DNA from: Mactromeris polynyma
Lineage: Eukaryota > Mollusca > Bivalvia > Venerida > Mactridae
Direction: 5' to 3'
Assembly (NCBI GenBank): GCA_032209605.1
Contig: JASFXZ010000003.1
Coordinates: forward strand, 31,646,762-31,710,761
Length of the DNA: 64,000 nucleotides
The notes below the pieces were generated by a model. It was not told where the DNA came from. It ran no database searches and saw nothing but the letters and a program-made list of their open reading frames with translations. Below, in pieces: positions 49,801-61,800 of this stretch (positions are counted from its first letter, which is position 1; each line of letters starts with the position of its first letter). A program made the translations under genes and the position numbers.

Positions 49801-52800
49801 ATAAGGATGATGCTTAAGTGTACTTAATGTGTACACTTGTATTTTAATTGTCTATCATTATCATACATGTAATTTCTTACCCTTTCGGAATTAGGTACAA
49901 GTTTAGGTAGTTGGGGGGGAATTATCTATCATTATTTATATTGTATACATAATAAATAAACTCATATAAATAGGAAGAATATTGATGATAACTGGGGTGG
50001 GGACTTTTGCATGGGGATGATTATATTATTGTGATAAAATTACTGGAATGTGCTGCTTCAATGTACTTTATCACAAGTGTTATTATTCTTGTCTAACACT
50101 TTATTTCATCGGACTATAACTTATCAGAGGGGTAGATAGTAAGTTGATATAAGCAGATAGAAATTTATTCTTATTTTGTATTTAATTTGATAGACTAATC
50201 TTTGTTGTGACTAGTGTATGAATTAAATGTTCGTTAGCAAGTAATTGATTTGAATCTTAAATTTATTATGATGTAATCATCATTGTTGCTGGAGTTTTAT
50301 TTATTTATTTTACGCAATTAAAAAAGTTATTGCCGCTTATATTTGTCACTCTTGATGACTTCAACCTCGGTCACTTATCATAACTGGTGCCTGAACTCGG
50401 GATAATGAAATCCGCATTTCAACCTTGCCCAAGGTGGGATTCGGACTCAAGACTTACAGATCAGGAGTCGGGCATCCGTTGACCAGTGACCTACCTGGCA
50501 TTGTTTCTAACTCGAGATTGAATAAAGCATGTATTGTTACAGACAAAGAAGACATAGATCGTAAGAGAAGGAAGCTGTTACCCAATTATCCAAACAACAA
50601 CAGTAATTCATACTCCTCGTTTGGTGGTAACGGAAACAGTAACGGTAGCGGAGGAAGTGGCCACAGTGGTGGCGATAGTAGTAACGGTCTACAAAACGGA
50701 AGTGGAGGTACGAAGCTATAATTTCATACACTGTGTAACACATTCGATTTTTCCAAATGCTTATATTTTTGTTATATTTTGAAATTAGAGGAAAGTATGA
50801 AAATATGAAAATAATAGTACATTATGGAGATCTTATTAATCTACTATAGTCTGAAATCCCTTGGTTTTCTCGCAATCATTCTAAAAGCCTAATTGAACAA
50901 TAGAAATGTTTGTTAAACACTACACATCCTTTTAACATTAAAAAAAAAAAGTTTTATTACAACATTTGCTTTTTAGTATCAACGAATCTGGCATATAGCG
51001 TTCTGAAAGATTGTTTTCTTCACATGTTTTATTATTGCCAATATTAATAATTGATAATTATAATGACCTTTTTCTGCTGTAAACAAATCTGGACATTTTT
51101 GCTTGTACTTACCTGTATATGTATGTTTTCAGCAATACCAGATTTCAATAACTTGCACAGAACAACCCAGTTTGGACCAAGACCATTGTCATTGATGAGT
51201 GGTGGTGAGTTTGTTTGTCTCATATACTTTCATTTCCATCAGTGTTACCATGCCATTATGATAAATTTGCTGTGAAATATTCCGGGCATCAATTGGCCAA
51301 TTTCTGTTTTTGTGCATCCTGTTTATCATTTTCCACTAGAGAAGAAATTGTAAACATTATTTGTGTGAGATTTTAGCTAACATTGACAAACATTACCCAT
51401 CCTAGAAAAGGATTAATGGAAATTATTCTAAACGACAGTTCAGTTCTGACAACCTTGTTTACACAACAATTGTTCTCTTATGTAATAGTTTTTAAACCTA
51501 GTTTATGACCTAACTATGAATGGACATTCAGTTTTAAACTTTACATTGATTGTGACACCAGTTATTATTTTCCGTAAATCGTTTTCTATAACTTCTTCCT
51601 GGGTTAAAAACTCGTGCCCGATTCAGGAAGTTTGCGTTTCAATCTTACTCAAGGCAGGATTCAAACTCACGAATTATCAGGTGTTGGACTCTCAACCAGT
51701 TAACGACTAGGCCTCCTAAATGGACATTTATATTTTGTACTTACCAGAAGGACTTGCATGTGTGCTACATGTTGCTTATTGCATACTGACCATGTGTGTT
51801 TACTTGTTACAGATCCTAGAAGACAAATCTTGCATGCTAAGAGAACACAGCCAGCATACCATCAACAGCTAGCACCTCCACTCTACACAGACGCATCAGT
51901 AGACATTATGACAGATCCAACAAAGTTTGTCTATGAAGAGATGACTCTTAGTCCTCCTTGTAATGTTGACCAACTACAGAATGCTGTTGTTTCAACACAA
52001 TATTACAATGAACCCTCTCCACAGATGATTGGTGTTACATCGCCTAGCAACAGTTCCATGTCTGCTACTTCACCATTCAATGGATCAATGACGCTTGGAT
52101 CTCCACAAAATTCTGGTCCGGTGCTCAACTCTGTCGGTCAGTTTGGAGCAGTTTCCTCCCAACACCTGAATCCTAATTCACCGCAAGGTCTACATGTCCA
52201 ACAGATCGTGTCACAAAATCAAACTATTCCAATGACAGACACGCAAATGCAAGCAAGCATCCAGATGACCTTGAATGATCTAAAAATAGAACAAGACTTA
52301 CATCCGGGCCTGCAACCAGTCCAGGTGTCTGGCATTCCAACAGAGAGTGTTGACACAGACTTCTTGTGGAACAATCAACAACTTAACACTGAACTATTTG
52401 ATCAGAACGCAAGTCAGTTCTTTGACAATAAAGATTTCACATTTTGTGGCCAAGCATTAAGCATGAAAGCAGTAGAACAACAACTAGGTCAGTTTCAGCA
52501 GCATTATGGGACACAATCTTGTGCTTATCAAGCCAGAAGTCCCAGGGGCTGTGATGCAGACCTACAAGATGTCATTGATGTATTGGACATGGTAGATGGG
52601 GGACCACCGAGGTCTGACCCTTGTGATGGCTTTGATGAAGTTGACCATGCAAGAGCTGATGCATATGATATGACAGAATTTATTCCTAGATCAGGCGGAT
52701 CTAGTTCTCTGATGAAGCAGACAGACAAATTTGAACCAAGTTTGAGTAAGGCAGTTCCTGTGTCAGAACCGGACACTTCAGAACCATTGCCACATACAAC

Positions 52801-55800
52801 TACAATGACTGAAAGAATCAGTGCGTCTTCTTCCGTTTTGACTTCTAAAGGTGGGGAACCAGTTGTTAGGAGGACTACCAATATAACATTGGATTCAAGT
52901 GTGCAAGTGGAACCAGCACACAAGACTGAAACTGCAGGTGAGTCATGTAATATATTTATTCTTGGTAAATACAGGAGTGAAGTTTACAGATGTTACATTG
53001 TCATATCCTGTGTAAACCAGTTTATTTTGTTTTAGAGACCAGTATACATATACTTCTGCTGGAAATATTTTACATACACCATTTATCCTTTATTCCAAAT
53101 ATCAAACTTTCATATTTTGGGTTTGATGCAAGACTGGTGTAAATCAGTGGTCAAGAAGCATTTGTAACAGTTGTGTACCGACCCCAGCTATGACGCACAT
53201 CTAGTTACTGTTGGACCTCGTTTCTATGACAACCTTCTATCCGAATACTTGGTATAAACTGAAATAAATATCGGGTTCCGATGTATTTTCTTAGGCATGA
53301 CTTATTGAAATGGGCTATTCGAAACCATATATAAAAAATCGGACCTGATGAATTCGAATTAACGAGGTTCAACTGTATGTACATTCTTAAACTATGCGTA
53401 ACCGTGGTGATTGTATAGTATGATCTAAAGTTTGGGTGTATTATGTCAGTCTGATTGTATAGCGTTACAGGAAGCTGTTGAAACATGCATGTCATTGCTG
53501 TAGGGTAATTCTGTATACTTGTTTAACATGCAGTAAACATTCAGAGGAAGGTAATTATTGAGAACTGGTCCAATATGTGTGTCAGGTTGTTGTCTTTGAA
53601 AACATTGTCTTGGAAAACATTATCTGTACTTTACAGTATCTGGTATTTGGGGATTTTTATGTAAACTCCAAGTGACTATCATTGTTAAGTTTCCCTTGAA
53701 GTATTGTGAAATGCTAGTTTCCAAATATAACTAATTTGAAATGGTAGGTTCAAGATGTGTAATACAAACTGTTTTTATCTACTCAAGAGTGACAATTCAT
53801 TTTGATATTCTGATGCTCTTCAATTTTTGGTGAAAGTCTTCTGAACAATTACAAATTAATTATGATAGACTGGTGTGTGTAGACTGGTATCGTTGTCTAT
53901 AAAAAAAAACATTTTTACACAACATTTCCAGACACTAGAGATTGTCCTTGGTTCTCTCCCTTTATCCTTTCTACAGTATGTGTATATATAGAACTATATA
54001 AGGGATAAAGGGAGAGAACTCTTGAAGAGACAAAGGGAGAGAACTCGAGACAATCTCCTGTGCTTCCACCTTATCATATAGCAGAAGTGATTAAAACTTT
54101 TGATGGTAGGGTTCCAGTCTCTGTACTGTATCTATATCTTGCTCACCTTGGTTCACCAATGTATACATGTTACTATGATCAGAAGGAAATAGTGATTCTG
54201 TGTATTGATTGCCAGAAGTATCAGGTAACCTCTGATTGGTCACTTCATGTACATTATCAAAGTACTTCCTGATATGTTATATGTAACTGATTATATACTT
54301 TTGTTCAAGATTTGGTGTCCATGCAACGCTTAATTCATGGAATGATTATAATGTGATAGTATCTATGGTTACCATTGTGTGTTATAACGATATTGACATG
54401 GAAAAATTGTATCAGTACATAAATGCAATTACCTGTAGTTTTTTTTGCAAATTACTGATTAATGTTACTATAAATTCATTGATATTGAATGCATTTTACA
54501 TATGGAATTTCAATACTGTGTAAAGGTACATGTAGTTACAAATATCTAGTCACGATTCTTGTCGTCATAACTTAGTAAATATTTGCAGAATTCCATGCAT
54601 TTGTAATTTATCAATAAATATCAGGAAGTCAAGCCTGATAATGCCACATACAAAGTTTTACCAAAAAGAGCAAGGGGACATGAAAAAACATGTACGGAAG
54701 TTGTACATGTAGTAAATTTTCTGCTAAAATTCTTTTATTTTAGCTATATTGCCTGCTTACCTGGTATTTGTAGGTTCAAATATGAAGGATCATCTGCAAC
54801 TTATTCAATTACATCACTAAAACATTTAATGAACAATGTTTTGTGCATTTAATTTGTTTGTGAGCAGTTTTAAAAAGTCTATGATATATAGAACGTTGTT
54901 CAGGTTACTATCCGATGGCTACATCACCATGGAAACAGATATGTTGTTATACTGATCTTCTCCTTTTTGGTTAACCGCTAGAAGTTAGCAACACATGGAT
55001 CATAAAGGGGAAACACCAGTGTAATTTCCCTTCCCTTTTCTGTCATAAATATTTAGGCGTGGCTTCCTTTCTTTGAATTCAACCGTGGTTTGATCTTTTT
55101 AAAAGGATTTTTAATCTGTACGAACATAAGTATGTTGACTTTATAGTATGACAAGTATGGGGTACTTTGGTCCAGATTTTACAAGGAATTTATAATCATG
55201 CAGTTTATTCATTTCAAAGTCTCATCATGTTCAGTAATAAGATTAATTGTTATTTTAATGTGGTATACATTTTGAAATGACGATCGGTATACATTCAGTT
55301 GGAAAATTACTTCAGCTAAAATCTTATACATGTACTTGTTTCAGTGTTTTTTTTATTAAAGATATTTTATGCTCATTGTTTTATTTATGAAAAATATACT
55401 TCATCTAGTTAATACTTCAATAAATATGCATTATCACAGAATACAGTTATAATGTATTTCTCTGATTTTGTCGAAAAAAGACTTTTGTATCATCATTCAA
55501 TTAAAAAAACAAGCGGGTGTTTTTTACTAGGTTTGTCTATTAGTTATATGATTAAACAATATTGTTTTAAGCGGTTATACATGACAATGGTTCTTATTAA
55601 TGATGTTTTAGACTATGTAACAACAATACTGGATGAAGTCCATTAAAATGTTTTAGGTTCAGATGAGCCCAATACATTTTTAAAATTGGAATGATTGCTT
55701 CATTAGTTTTGATTTTCCAGGATTTTCCAATTTCATATTTTGCAAATGCCTCTGCCAAAAATTGTCTCAGTAAGTGGTAAATATATAGCTATTGTAATTT

Positions 55801-58800
55801 ACTGACATTCACAAATATGTGTCCATCTTCTCTGTATGGGGTAAATGAACAATTCAGAATTTGTGTATTATTCCTGTGAAGATAAAATTGGTTCATTGTC
55901 TGTCTGTCTCAAAAACAAACCCGACATTGTCCCTGAGTGTATGCTAAAATGGCATTGTCATAGGAAATATTCTGTGACGTATAGTAATTTAAAACTTTTG
56001 TATACATATTAACGCCCTCGATTAAAATCATGTGTACTTCATAGAAGTCAGAGGTACAGGTTTGTGTGTGTGCTCTTTCATAGTTTATGATTTTGTTTGG
56101 TGAATGATCAATTGGGCAGTATTGCATCATTGTGTATAGATTTAAACAGCCTATTGTAAGTCAGTCATGATTTTGTTAAATTAGTCGTATTGATATGTCA
56201 TGAATTTTGGCAGGTACTCCACCGTATGAGAAATGTTAATTACAGTCAGGTTGCTATTTCATGCAGGCGTCAATGATTGCAGTATTGTTTCTTATCGCAA
56301 AACCTATCATAAGTTTACTGGAAGTGATTGAAATATGTAAATATTTCAAACAAGTATGGCAGTTAATAATGTTTTTAGGTAACTTTCATTGACTTTTAAT
56401 TGATATAATTGCTGCATTGAGTCAGAGAGTAAGAAAAGATTAATTCATTCTTATAGTTTGTTTCGAAGAGAACTAATTTGTGAGTAGAGAGACATTGTAA
56501 GTAAGTTAAACTCTCTCCAGATATTGGTCCAGCGTGATATCTGACTTGTTCAGTATGACTGCTGACTCTCTGGTTCTGTCTGAATTCTGACTGGGGTCCA
56601 GCGTGATATCTGACTTGTTCAGTATGACTGCTGACTCTCTGGTTCTGTCTGAATTCTGACTGGGGTCCAGAGTAAATTCTGAGTGAATTCTGACTGGGGT
56701 CCAGAGTAAATTCTGACTGGTCCAGAGTGAATTCTGACTGGGGTCCAGAGTGAATTCTGACTGGTCCAGAGTGAATTCTGACTGGAGTCCAGAGTGAATT
56801 CTGACTGGTCCAGAGTGAATTCTGACTGGTCCAGAGTGAATTCTGACTGGGGTCCAGAGTGAATTCTGACTGGTCCAGAGTGAATTCTGACTGGGGTCCA
56901 GAGTGAATTCTGACTGGGGTCCAGAGTGAATTCTGACTGGGGTCCAGAGTGAATTCTGACTGGGGTCCAGAGTGAATTCTGACTGGGGTCCAGAGTGAAT
57001 TCTGACTGGTCAAGATTGAATTCTGACTGGTCCAGAGTGAATTCTGACTGGTATAGAGTGAATTCTGACTGGTCCAGAGTGAATTCTGACTGGGGTCCAG
57101 AGTGAATTCTGACTGGGGTCCAGAGTGAATTCTGACTGGGTCCAGAGTGAATTCTGACTGGGTCCAGAGTTAATTCTGACTGGGGTCCAGAGTGAATATT
57201 GACCGGTCCAGAGAGAATTCTGACCGGTCCAGAGTGAATTCTGACTGGTCCAGAGTGAATTCTGATTTGGGTCCAGAGTGAATTCTGACTGGTTCATGGT
57301 GAAATGTGAGTAGTCCAGAATTAATTCTGACTGATCCAGAATGAAAACTGTGTGATTGTTTTTCATTCTGGGAATGAAGTCTTTATTTTTTCATTGGATA
57401 GCCACTGCCCAATTTATAGAGAATATCCTTTGTATTTGTCAATGATACTTTGTGTACGATGAGGAAATTAATTTAAAAGTTTGTTTCCTGATCTGAGCAT
57501 TATTCATGACTAGCAACCAGCTTGAGATATCGTGCATTCATTGGTGTTGGTGGGGAATTTTTGGGGATAATTCAATAGATTTCATTATCACCGGTGATAT
57601 GGATACGTGTTTTCTTTTTTATTACCAGGATATAGCTATTGTACTCATATATATGTGTAATATATAAACTGGTCTCACTCCTGTGGTGAAATATGTAACA
57701 GTTTTTAGTCAGTACAAAGTGATACAACGTTTTGATAAAAAAAAACTCTGGAGTATTATTTTATGTTTTATTCATTCATTGGGAGAGTTCTTCAACAGAT
57801 TCCATGTAAGTGATTACTTCTTAAAATTGTGTTATTTATATAAAATGTGCACATGTCTTTGTGACTGTATGTTTAATATCAAAGACCTATGAAGCTGAAG
57901 TGACACATGAATTGTAAGGAAAACGTGATATACCTGGTATTAGTTCCAGTTAGGATGAGAAACTGGCTTCTATGTTTGTTTGGTGTGCCTCCTGGTTCAA
58001 TATACATATGCTTATCAACAATCTCTGTACTTTGAAGGTGCCATTATCATAGAAAGGTGTGCTTTTCAATTTTAAGAATTTTACAAACTTTTTTTTACTT
58101 AAAATAAAATTTATTACATTCATTCCAGTAATATCCTAAACTTCTGAAAACAACTGCTGAAAACATATCATTCTAGCTTGTTGTCAGGGATAAACTAGAT
58201 GCTATGTTGGCGTGGACCATCAAGGAAGACACGGTGTTCCTTTCAAGGGGAATTTTGAATATTGCTTGTATTTATGTATAGTATTGGAGTGGATCTTTCT
58301 GACTTAATCAAATAACGTCCAGGTAGTAGTAATGTTGAGGTAATGCAAATCAACACGGGGTAGTTTTGTCAGATATGACTTCGAAGTTTTTAATGTTCCT
58401 GATTGTATATGTGTTTGATGATTGGTTACTTGTTGAAGCATTGATGGTATTTTATGTTTGCATATCCAGGGTTTCCAATTTGCATATATTCTCACACTTT
58501 ATCCGGGTTTCCCCATCTATTTCAGATAGGGGTCATTGGACCCTTGTGTTTGACAAATTGCTGGTCCTTAGTAAATATGTAGGGTCCCAGATATGCAGTT
58601 AATACTAGACAAAGGCTTCTTTTAGGGGTCCCAGGGATGCACAGTAAGAAGATAAATGGCTGTCCCTTAAGAAAGAAAAGGGAGTCGGGGACTCAAGATT
58701 TCTGCATCAGGGAACTCCCTGCTTTATTTATCATTAATGTGTGTGAGTAGGCAATGAAATTGCTGTGAAAGATTCAAACACTTTAATGTCAACAGGGCTC

Positions 58801-61800
58801 TCACTACACCCCTAATTATGCTTTTTGGACTTCTGTTGTTTTCCCCTGCGACCCCTGTTTCTGGCAACAATGCATGGATGGACAGCAACTTTTCCCCAAA
58901 GCTTGGTTTTGGACTCTACGATAGAACCCTGTTCAATACAAATAGTTGAAGTTGTCTGGTGAACTGTTGTTCATACATTGACACATACTATGGTGTTGCT
59001 GTAACACGGTAATACTGTTACAGTACAGAATAGATGCAATTAGGAACACAATTTAACATCTCGCTATGTATAAAACGCTAGTCCATTGTGAAACTTTTAT
59101 TATAGACATATATCTGGTGGGTTGTTACATGTTATACAATATATTTATCATACCTTTTATATTTTGTTATAGATTTTGCATATTTGCTTTCCCAAAAACT
59201 TCCACATGAAAAAAAATTCCATTATCACTGTTTTGCTCTTTATTTAACCTCAATATTAAGACCACCTCCATAAGAAGACCAGTTTTCAAGGGTGGTCTTA
59301 TTATTGAGGTTTTACTGTATAAGGAAAAAATTATAAAATTGTTAACATTCTTCAAGTAACCAAATAGAGATATAGAATCAAACCCATTTAGGATAGACTG
59401 TGAGTGTGGGCAGGGATATAGAATCAAACCCATTTAGGATAGACTGTGAGTGTGGACAGGGATATAGAATCAAACCCATTTAGGATAGACTGTGAGTGTG
59501 GACAGGGATATAGAATCAAACCCATTTAGGATAGACTGTGAGTGTGGACAGGGATATAGAATCAAACCCATTTAGGATAGACTGTGAGTGTGGACAGGGA
59601 TATAGAATCAAACCCATTTAGGATAGACTGTGAGTGTGGACAGGGATATAGAATCAAACCCATTTAGGATAGACTGTGAGTGTGGGCAGGGATATAGAAT
59701 CAAACCCATTTAGGATAGACTGTGAGTGTGGGCAGGGATATAGAATCAAACCCATTTAGGATAGACTGTGAGTGTGGGCAGGGATATAGAATCAAACCCA
59801 TTTAGGATAGACTGTGAGTGTGGACAGGGATATAGAATCAAACCCATTTAGGATAGACTGTGAGTGTGGGCAGGGATATAGAATCAAACCCATTTAGGAT
59901 AGACTGTGAGTGTGGGCAGGGATATAGAATCAAACCCATTTAGGATAGACTGTGAGTGTGGGCAGGGATATCTCCTACTGCTGGGAGGGACTCTTATCTT
60001 TATCCTTTATGAAAGATTCTTTTCACGATATAAAGCTGAATGTTGATTGGCTGTTAGGAAACAAAGAATTGATTTAAATGTTACAAGGTAATACAGGAAG
60101 TCTCTATACTAAAAATATAATGATTGATATTGAATATAAACATCATTTATGTGTAGGGAGAGTTGTAAGAAAAAGGATGTAATCTGAACTTGGTTTATTT
60201 GCATTTAAATTTAATCCCCATTTTTCCTTGTTGGAAAACCAATCCAGAAATAACATTGAAGGATTTCTAAACAGGAAGCATCAAATACCCCGAGTCAACA
60301 GAAAAGTTCAATATTTGGGGACATCTAAGTGCTTGTTTAAACATTATACTATTATCTGCTTAGGAGGTATTATTTTACAAAAGGGAATGTTTTAAATGAA
60401 TTTCTCAGTTTGATGTTAAATGTGACCAAACACTGTAACTGATATTATATCTACCTTAAAAAAATTGTACTTGCATATCAATTAGTTTTTAGCTATCAGT
60501 AAGTTAATGGTCATTATTCGAATCATTATGAATTATAAATTATTGTTCTCAAGTATTTCAGTTGAATTGTTTATTTTTGTTTATTTAGATAGTTGTGTTT
60601 GATATTGAGTGATTGTAGGTTTTGTGATGGATAATTCATTGGTTGGGATACTGATGGCTTCACTGTGGGCTCATCAGCGTCTGTTGTCCAAGCGTGTTGA
60701 ACATAGTGAATTTGGTTATAATAGCCCCACATAATTATAATGGTAAAGCACTGTTAATTGAATTTTAATTGAATTTTAGCTGAATTTAGATAACAATACT
60801 TAGTATGTAATTAATGTGTATTTTCAGTACAAACAGACATGGATCCTATGATGAGGTTAGCTATGAAGACGTCACAAGCATTACAGTTCTATGCTGCGTC
60901 TGGTGATATCAGATCTTTATTGATGGTACAGCGCTTCCTTATGGCTGTACATGATCCTGATGGAGACCTGTAAGTTATATATATACTTCAATCGCTATCT
61001 TCTGCTTGTAATGTTATTATTAATATATTAGAAAAGAAGACTTCACAACCTTGGTTTGATGAATCATGGTACCACAGAGTAGTGAATATAAGAACAAAAA
61101 TACTAAATTGAAGAATATTCTGACTTTTGCTATACATGTTATTTTATTTCATATTTACGTAAAAGATGACAAATATTGTACTGTATTGTTCACTATATTC
61201 TAGACCTGGACCAGTTTGTTTAAATTATATTGAATATGCTATATTCATATTTGTGTGACGTACAATGCACAAGTCAAATAAACTCTTCTGTTCTGTTCTG
61301 AAAACTATAGGTGCCAAACATATGGTGAACAAATGATACTTAATGAATGTACAATGTCTGTGTGTGCTTATAAACACTGTTCGCCTATTGCTCTCATATC
61401 TTGCCCTGTTGCTTCCTAGTGGCTGGCTATTTATCTGTGTGTGTAAAATAAGCCAACTTAACTAGAGCAAAAGTTAAGATGGTGGCAACGCGTTTCAAGG
61501 GGCATGTTTGCATGTAATAAGTGAATGACAGTATGATGTTCTACATGTTTTAAATCTGGAATTAATTTTGATGGAAGCTGCTTGCCTCGGTGTAGATAAT
61601 TCTGTGAACTCTCAATATTGCCAGTTCAAAAATTCAATTCTTGTCTTTCAGATCAAATTTTTTATCACTGTCATGGTTTATATAGTGTTTTTTATTTTGT
61701 ATTTTGATTGTATATTTTACAGACCCCTACATACAGCATTGATCAACCAAAGATATGAAGTGTTTCAGAATATTCTTGATGTCATGGTAACATTACCTGA

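Noticed and set aside
56396..57366. Minus-strand open frames of 205 and 118 codons
   Set aside because: They are read through the CCAGAGTGAATTCTGACTGG minisatellite and have no homology or splice support.
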